A program made the position numbers and the translations under genes. A stretch of 64,000 nucleotides of DNA from Bacteroidales bacterium UBA2712 (GTDB lineage: Bacteria > Bacteroidota > Bacteroidia > Bacteroidales > Paludibacteraceae). The notes under the pieces were generated by a model. It saw only the letters and a program-made list of their open reading frames with translations, was not told the origin of the DNA and did not search any database. How positions within the stretch are numbered: position 1 is the stretch's first letter; every line of letters starts with the position of its first letter. The stretch is from the NCBI GenBank assembly GCA_002354055.1, contig DEKW01000021.1, positions 1 to 64,000 of the forward strand, written 5' to 3'. This document shows, in pieces, positions 37,472-45,819 of this stretch.

Positions 37472-39178
37472 ATGAAAAAACACATTCTCTCATTATTCAT
37501 TGCGGTCTTTGTCTTTTGCGGATTAACGCAGGCGAATGTCATTACCGGGCAGGCCGCTATCCCGGATGGTTACTACAGCGGCGTGGACGGTAAGTCGTCC
37601 GCAGAGTCGATTCTCGATGCGCTCTTTGCGAAAATCAAGGGCCATACGGTCATTTCGTATAGTGCGCTTGAGGGGTATTACGAGCAGACGGATTTCTATT
37701 CCGACACCGTGTGGGATATGTATTCCACCTGCCGGTTTACGATAGACGATGCGAATGGCGGACAAAAAAGGGTCTGCGATGCGTGGAACAAAGAGCACTC
37801 CATTCCCCAGTCATGGTTCAACGAGGGTTCGCCGATGAAATCCGACCTCTTCCATGTATATCCGACCGATGCACGTGTCAATAACTTCCGCAGCAACTTG
37901 CCGTATGGCGAAGTGGCAGGTAGTAACGGTGCCGGTTTTCCGGATAACTATCAGAACCACGGTCTCGGCAAGAAAGGTTCGAACACTTTCTCCGGCTATA
38001 CAGGAACGGTCTTTGAGCCGGCAGATGACTACAAGGGCGATTTCGCGCGCACATATTTTTATATGGTGGCGCGCTACCGCGATAAGGCGTTGAACGGTTC
38101 CAACGGTAGTGTGGTCTTTACGTCCAACAAGACGAACCTGACCACTTTTGCCAAGAATCTGTTTTTGAAATGGCATCGTCAGGACCCTGTCTCGCAGAAA
38201 GAGATCGACCGTAACCAGGCGGTCTATGGCATCCAGCATAACCGTAATCCTTTCATCGATTACCCGGAACTCGCGGAGTATATCTGGGGTAACAGAGTGG
38301 GGCAGACCGTTGTTCTGGCTTCCATGACGCCGACCTGCGAAGGCGGTGGAGGTGGAGTAGAGCCGGTTCCGACGGTTAAGCATGGTGTGACCTGGTCGAT
38401 CAACGGCGAAGAGATGCAGACCGATTCCGTAGTGGAGAACCAGAAACCTGCGTCCCTGCCGGATGAACCTGTTTCATGTTCGGAGGAGAGCCCTGTCTTC
38501 ATCGGTTGGACCATCGCGCCTATCGTAGGCACGCAGGACGATGCACCGGCGGTCATCTATAAGGCTATCGCGGACTTCCCTGCGGTAACGGCTGACGTGA
38601 CTTATTATGCAGTCTTTGCGCAAGCGGTGATGAGCGAAGTGTCACTTCCGACGACGTATTTCTACGACAAGGATAACACCGAAGGATGGACCAATAACGC
38701 TCCGTGGAAGAACTCCTACTGGCTGCTTGAGTCCGGTACGTCTATCGTCTCGCCGCTGATTGACCTGGCGCAACTCGATTCGATCGTCGTGAAGATGCGT
38801 ACGTACGGCGGCACGCAATACGACCAGCTGGATATATACGAAGAGGACGGCCAACTGGCTTCGATGACGGCTACTAAGGGCTCAACAATGACCGAATATA
38901 TATGGGTTAACAACCTCTATATCGCCGGCATTTCCACGCTTACTTTCTCTTCCAACTATGGTTCGGGCAAGGGCATCGGCATCCAGTCGATTAAGATCAA
39001 AGCCGGTAGTGCAAGCGAGATTTACGTCCGTTACATCACTTCTTGCGGAGGGGCTACGGAAGCTATCCAAACTTCCGTAACTATGCCTCGTGCCACCAAG
39101 ATCTTCCGCAACGGACAACTATACATTGAAATCGGTAACGAATTGTATAACATTACAGGACAGCGCTTGGCAAAATAG
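37472..39178 (+). CDS. Secreted endonuclease I family protein with extra domains (paralogue 2)
   Basis: A 568-residue paralogue of the preceding gene. It has a signal peptide and the nuclease core (WNKEHSIPQSWF, DLFHVYPTD, GDFARTYFYMVARY, NRNPFIDYPELAEYIWG). Residues about 300-385 (VTWSINGEEM... VTYYAVFA) look like a Listeria-Bacteroides-type repeat. Residues about 390-530 form a beta-sandwich that may bind substrate. The tail TKIFRNGQLYIEIGNEL... matches that of paralogue 1. The tandem arrangement suggests duplication followed by domain gain. Confidence 0.9.
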   Translation: MKKHILSLFIAVFVFCGLTQANVITGQAAIPDGYYSGVDGKSSAESILDALFAKIKGHTVISYSALEGYYEQTDFYSDTVWDMYSTCRFTIDDANGGQKRVCDAWNKEHSIPQSWFNEGSPMKSDLFHVYPTDARVNNFRSNLPYGEVAGSNGAGFPDNYQNHGLGKKGSNTFSGYTGTVFEPADDYKGDFARTYFYMVARYRDKALNGSNGSVVFTSNKTNLTTFAKNLFLKWHRQDPVSQKEIDRNQAVYGIQHNRNPFIDYPELAEYIWGNRVGQTVVLASMTPTCEGGGGGVEPVPTVKHGVTWSINGEEMQTDSVVENQKPASLPDEPVSCSEESPVFIGWTIAPIVGTQDDAPAVIYKAIADFPAVTADVTYYAVFAQAVMSEVSLPTTYFYDKDNTEGWTNNAPWKNSYWLLESGTSIVSPLIDLAQLDSIVVKMRTYGGTQYDQLDIYEEDGQLASMTATKGSTMTEYIWVNNLYIAGISTLTFSSNYGSGKGIGIQSIKIKAGSASEIYVRYITSCGGATEAIQTSVTMPRATKIFRNGQLYIEIGNELYNITGQRLAK

Positions 39179-39232
39179 ACAGAAGATAGAAAAGCCCGTG
39201 AGGGGTAGAATATAGGTTTAACGTCGTACGAA

Positions 39233-39274
39233 GCATACGATCAGCATACGATCAGCATACGATGAGCATTCGAT
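39233..39274. repeat. 11-bp tandem direct repeat
   Basis: GCATACGATCA at 39233-39243 and 39244-39254, GCATACGATGA at 39255-39265, and a partial GCATTCGAT at 39266-39274. The period is one helical turn, so a protein could bind all copies on one DNA face. Confidence 0.85.
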
Positions 39275-39296
39275 AGGAGTCCTACGGGATTCCTAT
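39273..39296 (+). terminator. Possible terminator of the nuclease genes
   Basis: ATAGGAGTCC (39273-39282) pairs with GGATTCCTAT (39287-39296) with one G-U pair around a TACG loop, followed by TATTTATG. The T run is poor, so this is tentative. Confidence 0.4.
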
Positions 39297-39350
39297 TATT
39301 TATGTAAAAACGCAGAAAAACGCAGAAAAAAAAAGAAAATCGCGTGCGCG

Positions 39351-39382
39351 CTTGCGTATGTCAAAAAAAAGTTGTAACTTTG
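39351..39382 (+). promoter_or_regulatory. Promoter of the operon starting at 39489
   Basis: CTTG 39351-39354, 20 nt, TAACTTTG 39375-39382. The extended -33 motif is CTTGCGTATGTCAAAA. The leader is about 100 nt, much longer than at other promoters here, and rich in GCG-containing imperfect repeats. Confidence 0.82.
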
Positions 39383-39488
39383 CAGCCAAATTGGCGCAAA
39401 GCGGGTTCGAGCGTGGGTATAGGCGTTGGCTCAGGCGCGAGCATAAGCGCATAAAGCGGAATTAAACGCGAAAAAATAATATACAGAT

Positions 39489-39872
39489 ATGAGTACAACA
39501 GGAAAAGTCGTAACGTGGACGTCGGTCATTGCCGTGCTGGCATTGGCGGTATTTATCTTTTTCAAATTCTGCTTCGTGTATAGCGAAGGCGTGAACGAAG
39601 GTGACATCAACTATTTCCAGAAAGAGGGCTTTCTTTTCAAGACCTACGAGGGCAAGATGATCCAGACAGGTCTGAAGAATACCAAGGTGCAAGGCTCCAT
39701 CCAGTCGAACGAGTTCAAGTTCTCGGTCGTGGACGAGCATGTGGCAAAGCAGTTGAATGACGGCGCCAACACCGGTGTGAAGCTTCATTGGAAACGCTAT
39801 CTCGGCACTTTGCCTTGGCGCGGAAACAGCCAGTTTATCGTCGATAGCGTGTATGTGGCGCCGCATAGATAG
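39489..39872 (+). CDS. Small membrane-anchored protein of unknown function
   Basis: A 127-residue protein with one N-terminal membrane segment (about 8-30, WTSVIAVLALAVFIFFKFCF) and a C-terminal soluble domain (FLFKTYEGKMIQTGL... QFIVDSVYVAPHR). Similar proteins occur across Bacteroidales; I recall them as conserved hypotheticals, sometimes misnamed as a phosphogluconate dehydrogenase. The domain probably faces the periplasm. It has its own promoter and precedes an acyl-CoA ligase gene by 111 nt. Confidence 0.8.
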   Translation: MSTTGKVVTWTSVIAVLALAVFIFFKFCFVYSEGVNEGDINYFQKEGFLFKTYEGKMIQTGLKNTKVQGSIQSNEFKFSVVDEHVAKQLNDGANTGVKLHWKRYLGTLPWRGNSQFIVDSVYVAPHR

Positions 39873-39983
39873 ACCGCTACCAGGTTGACCTCAGAGTACA
39901 GACCCAGGCAGGGCCCGCTGACAGAATAAAGACGCGAGTAAAACAAGCAGTCCATAATCAAGAACTAAAATCGTTTAACCGTT

Positions 39984-41660
39984 ATGATGACGGATGAGAA
40001 ATATAATTTTGTCAAGATGTACGAGCGTTCGTTCCGCGAGAACTGGGACGAGCCCGCTGTGACCGATTACGGCACAGACGTGACCTTGACATACGGCCAG
40101 TTGGCTATCAACATCGAGAAACTGCACATCCTTTTCAAGGAATGCGGCGTGAAGAAAAACGACAAGATAGCCGTCATGGGCAAGAACAACAGTAACTGGG
40201 TCGCTGTATATCTGGCGGCTGTGACGTACGGAGCGATCATCGTGCCGATTTTGCAGGATTTCCGTGCGAACGACGCGATTCACATCATCAACCACTCGGA
40301 GAGTAAGCTGCTTTTCATCAGCGACATCAACTGGGAGGGTATTGAGTTGGATCAGATCCCCAAGGTGAAAGCGGCGGTGAGCCTGAACGACTGGCATCCC
40401 ATTTCGCTTGCTTTGGACCCGAAGAAGATCAACTATGAGGCAATCGGCGCGAAGTTCAAAGAGAAACACCCGGAAGGCTACTGGGCGAAAGATGTGCATT
40501 TCGACGAGCGCGCCAACAGCGAGATAGGTTCTATCAACTATACCTCCGGCACGACGGGTTTCAGCAAAGGCGTGATCATGCCGCTGAACGGTCTGGCAGG
40601 AAACGTGCGTTACGGCTTGGAGAGCGGTATCGCGCATAAGGGCGCACGGTTCGTGACGTTCCTGCCGCTGGCACATGCGTACGGTTGCGCGTTTGATTTT
40701 CTGTCTTGTCTGGCAGCCGGCGGCCACACATGGTTGGTCGGCCGTACGCCGAGTCCGAAGATCTTGCTGAATGCTTTTGCGGAAGTCAAGCCGACTGTCA
40801 TCCTCTCGGTTCCGCTGATCTTGGAGAAGATTTACAAGAAGATGATCGTGCCGCAGATTCAGAAACCGCCCGTAAGCTGGGTGCTCAAAGTGCCGTTCCT
40901 GGACGAAGTCGTTTGTTCGAAGATCCGCGAGCAGTTGGTTCAGGCTTTCGGCGGCGAGTTCAGCCAGATGATCATCGGCGGCGCTCCGCTGAACCCCGAA
41001 GTAGAAGCATTCCTGCACAGAATAAAATTCCCCGTATCGGTGGGCTACGGCATGACGGAGTGCGCTCCGCTCATCTGCTACACGCCGATTAGCGAAGGCC
41101 CGAAGATATACTCCTGCGGCCGTCCGTTGCCGGGAATCATGGAAGTGAAGATCCTTGACCCGAACGAAGAAGGAATAGGTGAGGTGGTGGTTCGCGGCGA
41201 GAACACGATGACCGGTTATTACAAGAATCCCCAGGCAACCAAAGAGGCCTTCACCAAAGACGGATGGCTCCGTACGGGTGATTTGGGACAGCTGGACGAA
41301 GACGGATTCCTCTTTATCAAAGGTCGTTGCAAGACCATGCTCTTGGGGCCGAGCGGACAAAATATCTATCCGGAAGAGATTGAGGCGAAGATCAATAATA
41401 TGCCGTACGTCCTGGAGTCGTTGGTACTCCAGCAGGAAGACACCCGTCTGGTGGCACTCATCTGCCCGGACTACAATGAGGTGGACGCCGATGGTCTGAC
41501 CCGTGAGCAGTTAGACGAGCAGATGGAAGACGCCCGCAAACAGGTGAACTCCGAACTCGCGGCGTACGAGCAGATCTCCATCGTCAAACTCTATCCGCAT
41601 GAGTTTGAGAAGACGCCGAAGAAATCTATCAAACGGTTCCTGTACACGAATATGGTGTAA
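39984..41660 (+). CDS. AMP-binding long-chain acyl-CoA (or acyl-ACP) ligase
   Basis: ANL-superfamily adenylating enzyme of 558 residues. The ATP-binding loop is INYTSGTTGFSKGV, and the further core motifs GYGMTECAPLIC and GWLRTGDLGQLDEDGFL are followed by the hinge and a C-terminal lysine region (KTPKKSIKRF). It activates a carboxylic acid, most likely a fatty acid, for phospholipid synthesis or salvage. Two start codons (ATGATG) are adjacent and give nearly the same protein. The 44-nt spacer to coaX is a repeat. Confidence 0.92.
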   Translation: MMTDEKYNFVKMYERSFRENWDEPAVTDYGTDVTLTYGQLAINIEKLHILFKECGVKKNDKIAVMGKNNSNWVAVYLAAVTYGAIIVPILQDFRANDAIHIINHSESKLLFISDINWEGIELDQIPKVKAAVSLNDWHPISLALDPKKINYEAIGAKFKEKHPEGYWAKDVHFDERANSEIGSINYTSGTTGFSKGVIMPLNGLAGNVRYGLESGIAHKGARFVTFLPLAHAYGCAFDFLSCLAAGGHTWLVGRTPSPKILLNAFAEVKPTVILSVPLILEKIYKKMIVPQIQKPPVSWVLKVPFLDEVVCSKIREQLVQAFGGEFSQMIIGGAPLNPEVEAFLHRIKFPVSVGYGMTECAPLICYTPISEGPKIYSCGRPLPGIMEVKILDPNEEGIGEVVVRGENTMTGYYKNPQATKEAFTKDGWLRTGDLGQLDEDGFLFIKGRCKTMLLGPSGQNIYPEEIEAKINNMPYVLESLVLQQEDTRLVALICPDYNEVDADGLTREQLDEQMEDARKQVNSELAAYEQISIVKLYPHEFEKTPKKSIKRFLYTNMV

Positions 41661-41704
41661 AGGCGAAAGGCGAAGGGTTATAGGCGAAGGGTTATAGGCG
41701 AAGG
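41660..41704. repeat. AGGCGAAGGGTTAT-type tandem repeat upstream of coaX
   Basis: GGCGAAAGGCGAAGGGTTAT and further GGCGAAGGGTTAT units reach to the coaX ATG. It begins at the stop codon of the ligase gene, so the whole spacer is repeat. Confidence 0.8.
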
Positions 41705-42478
41705 ATGAATCTCTGTATCGATCAAGGAAATAGCCGGACGAAAGTGGCTCTGATGACGGACGATGGTAAGATGATGAACCATTTTATCTACAAGCAGTTC
41801 TCATCGGCGGACGTGGAGCGTCTGTTTGACTTGTACGACATCTCGGATTCGATCATTTCCTCGGTAGTGAATATCGAAGCGGCGGTAGTGAATACGCTTC
41901 ATCGCCGTTCGCAACATTTTGTGCTTTTCGATCACAACACGCCGGTACCGATTGTGAACCGTTATGACACGCCGCAAACTTTGGGGCAGGATAGATTGGC
42001 TGCGGCTGTGGGCGCGAAGAGTTTGTGCCCCGATGAGAACCTCTTGATCATCGACGCCGGGTCGGCTATCACGTATGACTTTGTGTCCGACAAAGGAGAA
42101 TACATGGGCGGAAACATCGCTCCGGGACTGAAGATGCGGTTCACGATGTTGCAACGGATGACAAAAAAACTGCCGCTGGTGGAAGTGGAGGAGAATGAAC
42201 TCATACCGCTTTTCGGCAAAAACACCCGCGACGCGATTGCCGCCGGAGTGATTCGAGGGATAGCTTACGAGGTGAAGGGCTATATGCGGACGCTGAGTGA
42301 GAAAGTGCCGCATTTCCAGACCTTTCTCACCGGCGGAAACGCACCCTATATTCTTAATAACGTACGCACGTCGCGTACGGAGAAACGGGACATACGGGTA
42401 GAGAAGAACTTAGTGCTAATAGGATTGAATACAATACTGATTTTTAATAAGACCGCGGCGAAGCCGCAGAAAGAGTAA
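41705..42478 (+). CDS. coaX: Type III pantothenate kinase
   Basis: First step of coenzyme A synthesis, ATP-dependent phosphorylation of pantothenate, in the cytoplasm. The 257-residue protein has the ASKHA-fold phosphate motif IDQGNSRTK, the pantothenate-binding TPQTLGQDRLAAAVGA, the catalytic IDAGSAITYDFV and GGNIAPGL. The C-terminal NKTAAKPQKE is coded by an adjacent repeat and probably disordered. It opens a cluster with an outer-membrane protein, a TPR protein and lptC, an order I recall from other Bacteroidales. Confidence 0.94.
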   Translation: MNLCIDQGNSRTKVALMTDDGKMMNHFIYKQFSSADVERLFDLYDISDSIISSVVNIEAAVVNTLHRRSQHFVLFDHNTPVPIVNRYDTPQTLGQDRLAAAVGAKSLCPDENLLIIDAGSAITYDFVSDKGEYMGGNIAPGLKMRFTMLQRMTKKLPLVEVEENELIPLFGKNTRDAIAAGVIRGIAYEVKGYMRTLSEKVPHFQTFLTGGNAPYILNNVRTSRTEKRDIRVEKNLVLIGLNTILIFNKTAAKPQKE

Positions 42479-42506
42479 AGACCGCTCCGCTGAAAGAGTA
42501 AAGACT
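42451..42506. repeat. GAAAGAGTAAAGACCGC-type repeat at the coaX 3' end
   Basis: CAGAAAGAGTAAAGACCGCT and CTGAAAGAGTAAAGACTG flank the coaX stop codon and run to within a few bases of the next ATG. GACCGCGGCGAAGCCGC upstream also forms a small hairpin. Confidence 0.7.
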
Positions 42507-42510
42507 GAAA

Positions 42511-43746
42511 ATGAATATAAAATTTAGAACTATATTTTTGCTGATAGCTGTTGTGATGACTGCTCATAGTATGGCACAAAACATGACCAGTTCGCCTTAC
42601 TCGCGCTACGCATATGGAGACCTCAACGAGAACGTCCCCACGGCATATCGCGCGATGGGAGGTATCGGGCTTGGTATGCGAAACAACCGCGCCATCAACC
42701 CCTCGCAGCCTGCTTCCTATACCTCATGCGATACCTTGACCTTTATGTTTGATGTAGCTGCGAGTGCAAACTGGAGCAGGTATCATGATTCCGGAGGAAA
42801 GAAGAATAAAGCCAACGGTAACCTCGAATACGTGACGATGCAATTCCCGCTCTTCAAACGTTGGATCGCGATGTCGGTGGGTTTGTTGCCGTATAGCTCT
42901 GTGGGGTATAACATCGAGTTGCGTGACTCCACTGCCGGCGGAGATTACCATTATACCAAGACCTATACAGGAGATGGAAATATCAGTCAGGTCTATGGCG
43001 GTTTGAGTTTTAATGTGATGAACTGGTTTGCTGTGGGCGCGAACGTTTATTATATGTGGGGCGATCTGTCGCATATGCGCACGCTCACTTTTGACGAGAC
43101 CGGCATGAACCCGACGATTCAGGCAGAGATCCTGAGCGTGAGCAACGTGCGTCTGCGTTACGGCGCGCAGTTCTTCCATACGTTTGGCGATCATAGTTTT
43201 AATGTCGGTGCCATCTTTGAAAACCGCATGAAGTTGCATAGTGATCTGATTGTGGTGGAGACGCAGACGGAGGACTCCATCCCAGTTTACCGCGACGGAT
43301 GGCATCTGCCGATGGTCTGGGGCGTGGGAGCCAGCTATAACTGGGCAAACCGACTGACGATCGGTTTTGATTTTGAGCGCCAATGTATGGCGTCGGCGAT
43401 GTATAACGGCCTGCGTGGCGATAATCCGTATAATGGTCTGCAGGACAAGAACCGCTATGCTTTCGGTGTAGAGTACCGTCATAACCCGATGGGGCGTAAG
43501 TATGCTGAGCGGATGTTGTGGAGAGCCGGTGTGAGCGTGCAGGACGAGTATCTGAGTATGATCGGCTCCAAGCGTATTACCGCGGGTATCGGTATTGGCT
43601 TCCCGCTCTATACGATAGGCACAATCATTAATACCACTATCGAATATACCCACCGCGGCTCTTCCGCCGGTTTGGAGGAGCACGCCCTGCGGTTCACCAT
43701 CGGCGCTTCGATTGCGGAGAACTGGTTCTTCAAGCGCAAATTGTAG
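42511..43746 (+). CDS. Outer-membrane beta-barrel protein of unknown function
   Basis: A 411-residue protein with signal peptide (MNIKFRTIFLLIAVVMTAHSMA) and amphipathic strands throughout, ending in an aromatic/basic strand (FFKRKL). The N-terminal part (SSPYSRYAYGDLNE... RAMGGIGLGMRN) resembles FadL/OmpP1-like barrels, in which an N-terminal hatch enters the barrel; a lipid or hydrophobic-compound channel is possible, but no substrate can be named. Its position between coaX and lptC suggests an envelope role. Confidence 0.8.
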   Translation: MNIKFRTIFLLIAVVMTAHSMAQNMTSSPYSRYAYGDLNENVPTAYRAMGGIGLGMRNNRAINPSQPASYTSCDTLTFMFDVAASANWSRYHDSGGKKNKANGNLEYVTMQFPLFKRWIAMSVGLLPYSSVGYNIELRDSTAGGDYHYTKTYTGDGNISQVYGGLSFNVMNWFAVGANVYYMWGDLSHMRTLTFDETGMNPTIQAEILSVSNVRLRYGAQFFHTFGDHSFNVGAIFENRMKLHSDLIVVETQTEDSIPVYRDGWHLPMVWGVGASYNWANRLTIGFDFERQCMASAMYNGLRGDNPYNGLQDKNRYAFGVEYRHNPMGRKYAERMLWRAGVSVQDEYLSMIGSKRITAGIGIGFPLYTIGTIINTTIEYTHRGSSAGLEEHALRFTIGASIAENWFFKRKL

Positions 43747-43747
43747 T

Positions 43748-43763
43748 TTGGCACAGAATTTGA
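43748..43763 (+). promoter_or_regulatory. Sigma-54-like -24/-12 element upstream of the TPR gene
   Basis: TTGGCACA at 43748-43755 with TTGA at 43760-43763; the GG and GA dinucleotides are 10 nt apart. The surrounding TTTGGCACAGAATTTGAAG differs from the element at 4845-4863 at one base. It begins one base after the preceding stop codon. Confidence 0.45.
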
Positions 43764-43769
43764 AGAAAT

Positions 43770-43798
43770 CGACATATCGACATATCGAAATATCGACA
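43770..43798. repeat. ATCGACAT-family repeat upstream of the TPR gene
   Basis: ATCGACATATCGACATATCG and then AAATATCGAC. It follows the sigma-54-like element, as at 4871-4910. Confidence 0.8.
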
Positions 43799-43822
43799 AC
43801 AACAATTAAAATATAAATAATT

Positions 43823-45235
43823 ATGAAACTGAAAACTATCCTTGTAGTAGCGTTGGCAGCCGCTGTTCCGGCGTTGGCATGCGCTAAGAAACCGAAGAAA
43901 GCAGCGGAAGAGGCTCCTGCTCAGGCGCCCGCTGTAGTGGAGGAAGATCCTGTAATCACGGAGGAATGCGTAATGAACGTATCGCTCTTCCACGAAGCAG
44001 TAAAAAACAAAATGTACGCCGACGCGTACGGACCGTGGTGGGAGGTTTATACCACTTGCCCGAACGCTAACAAGTCCATCTATTCCGATGGTTCAAAAAT
44101 CGTAGAGGCGCTGTATCAGGCTACTTCGGATCCCGCAGAGAAAGAGCGTCTGGCGAAGTTGGCAGTAGAGATGCAGGACAAACGTATCCGTTTCTTCGGC
44201 AATGACCCCAAATATCCGAAGGCATATATCCTTGGTGAGAAGGGTCTGGCATACCTCGATTTCTTCGGAGATGCGAAGATCGCTGAGGCTCGCGAGTGTC
44301 TGCGTCAATCGGTAGAGGGTATGGCTGCAGGTAGCAAGATCCTTGTTCTTGTAAAATTAGTGGACGCTTCGTACGCGCTCTACAAACAAGACCCGAACGG
44401 CAAGGCTGAGCAGTTCATCGCGGATTATGAGTTGGCAAGCACCTATCTGGGCGAGCAGGCATCCAATACCAACAACAAGAACGCCGAGATCGCAGGCAAG
44501 CAGAAAGATTATGTAGATAATATCTTCGCTGTTTCCGGAGCTGCTGATTGCTCGAAGCTGGATGAGATCTACGCTGCAGTAGTTAGCGAGAACCTGACGA
44601 ACCTTGATATGTTGACCAAAATCGCGAAACTCTACAAACGCGTTCGTTGCACGGAGAGCGACGTTTATTTCGCAGCATGCGAGGCCGCTCACAAACTGCA
44701 ACCGACCGACGAGTCTGCAGCAGGTTGCGCTTCGATGGCCGCAAAGAAAGGCGACTACGAGGCAGCTGTGGCTTACTACGATCAGGCCATCAAGTTGGCG
44801 ATGGTAGAGGACGAGCTGGAGGACGTAGCTGATTATCAGTACAACGCAGCGTTCTATTGCTACAACAACCTTAAGAAATACGCAGAGGCGCGTAAGTACG
44901 CGTTGGCTTCCATCGCTACGCTGCAAGGTCTGGGTATGAACAAAGGTCAGGGCCGTTGCTACATCATCATCGGAATGTGCTACGCTTCGACGCAGCTCTA
45001 TCCGCAGGATGCAAAGGGAAGAATCTTGAACAAGACTGTTTACTGGGCTGCTGTAGATAAGTTCGTGAAAGCAAAACAGATTGACCCGTCGGTAGAGGCA
45101 CAGGCTTCCGAGTTCATCTCGTCCTATAGCAAATACTATCCGACCAAAGAGGAGCGTTTCGACTTGCCGAACGAGTTCTCAGGCTCCACTTATTACGTAG
45201 GAGGTTGGATTGGTGAGACGACGTCTATCCGATAA
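43823..45235 (+). CDS. Exported TPR-repeat protein
   Basis: A 470-residue protein with a signal peptide (ending around PALACA) and a charged linker (KKPKKAAEEAPAQAPAV). Tetratricopeptide-like helical repeats fill the rest, most clearly AAVAYYDQAIKLAMVED... YNNLKKYAEARKYALASI and GRCYIIIGMCYASTQL. It probably scaffolds a periplasmic or outer-membrane complex. No enzymatic motif. The gene overlaps lptC by 23 bp and is preceded by a sigma-54-like element, so it may be regulated apart from coaX. Confidence 0.85.
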   Translation: MKLKTILVVALAAAVPALACAKKPKKAAEEAPAQAPAVVEEDPVITEECVMNVSLFHEAVKNKMYADAYGPWWEVYTTCPNANKSIYSDGSKIVEALYQATSDPAEKERLAKLAVEMQDKRIRFFGNDPKYPKAYILGEKGLAYLDFFGDAKIAEARECLRQSVEGMAAGSKILVLVKLVDASYALYKQDPNGKAEQFIADYELASTYLGEQASNTNNKNAEIAGKQKDYVDNIFAVSGAADCSKLDEIYAAVVSENLTNLDMLTKIAKLYKRVRCTESDVYFAACEAAHKLQPTDESAAGCASMAAKKGDYEAAVAYYDQAIKLAMVEDELEDVADYQYNAAFYCYNNLKKYAEARKYALASIATLQGLGMNKGQGRCYIIIGMCYASTQLYPQDAKGRILNKTVYWAAVDKFVKAKQIDPSVEAQASEFISSYSKYYPTKEERFDLPNEFSGSTYYVGGWIGETTSIR

Positions 45236-45779
45236 TATCTGCATAGCGAGTGTCTTGATGATGCTCGCTATGTTTTTTTCTGCCTGTCGTCGTAGTGAGG
45301 TACAACAGACCACTGTCTCTGTACCCCGTGAGCAGATAGCCGTGCTCATCACCGATACGGTGAGCACCTTGATTTCCGACTCGGGTATAACACGTTACCG
45401 CATTGAGGCGCCGCAGTGGCTTATCTACGACCAGACAGAACCTCCTTATCAGGAGTTTCCGAAAGGGATCTACCTCGAGCAGTTTGATTCCGACCTCTCC
45501 GTACAGGCATCGCTCAAGGCCGATTATGCCTATTATGACGAGAAAGCGCAACACTGGCGGCTGACGGGCAATGTACATGCCTTGAACCGCAAAGGAGAGC
45601 AGTTCGACACACCGGAACTGAACTGGGACCAACAGACCCACCGCATCTATTCGGACTCGACGATTCATATCACGCGAGAGAAGAGTATCATCGAGGGAGT
45701 GGGGTTTGATTCCAACGAGGAAATGAGCAAATATACGATTCTTCATCCGACAGGCGTCTTCCCCATTGAGGATGAATAA
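45213..45779 (+). CDS. lptC: LPS export protein LptC
   Basis: Bitopic or lipid-anchored periplasmic protein that bridges LptB2FG to LptA. The 188-residue protein has a signal/anchor (RRRLSDNICIASVLMMLAMFFSAC, Cys as possible lipid site) and the beta-jellyroll LptC/OstA-like domain (ADYAYYDEKAQHWRLTGNV... IEGVGFDSNEEMSKY). No ATG fits upstream of the signal sequence; GTG at 45213 (or TTG at 45210) is the start, inside the TPR gene. An LptF/G permease gene is at 2117. Confidence 0.88.
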   Translation: MRRRLSDNICIASVLMMLAMFFSACRRSEVQQTTVSVPREQIAVLITDTVSTLISDSGITRYRIEAPQWLIYDQTEPPYQEFPKGIYLEQFDSDLSVQASLKADYAYYDEKAQHWRLTGNVHALNRKGEQFDTPELNWDQQTHRIYSDSTIHITREKSIIEGVGFDSNEEMSKYTILHPTGVFPIEDE

Positions 45780-45787
45780 TTAATAAT

Positions 45788-45814
45788 AAATGGTAAATGA
45801 CTAAATAGTAAATG
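45788..45814. repeat. AAATGGTAAATGACT-family repeat upstream of fabG
   Basis: AAATGGTAAATGACTAAATA and GTAAATG lie between lptC and fabG. The family is shared with 8659-8714 and with the aroQ insertion at 17551-17585. Confidence 0.75.
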
Positions 45815-45819
45815 TCTTT

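Larger units (their letters stand above)
39179..39350. other. Spacer with 11-bp iterations, weak hairpin and A-rich repeat
   Basis: No gene seen. It contains 11-bp direct repeats (39233-39274), a 10-bp stem with one G-U pair at 39273-39296 that may terminate the nuclease operon, and two copies of CGCAGAAAAA at 39311-39330. The promoter of the next gene follows. Confidence 0.6.

Noticed and set aside
39233..39274. 11-bp direct repeats considered as a replication origin iteron set
   Set aside because: No initiator gene, DnaA boxes or AT-rich unwinding region with plasmid functions is nearby; kept only as a phased repeat.
39975..41360. A 461-codon open frame antisense to the acyl-CoA ligase gene
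   Set aside because: The ligase on the plus strand has all family motifs; the antisense product is His/Arg/Gln-rich with no recognisable domain, as expected for a frame shadow.
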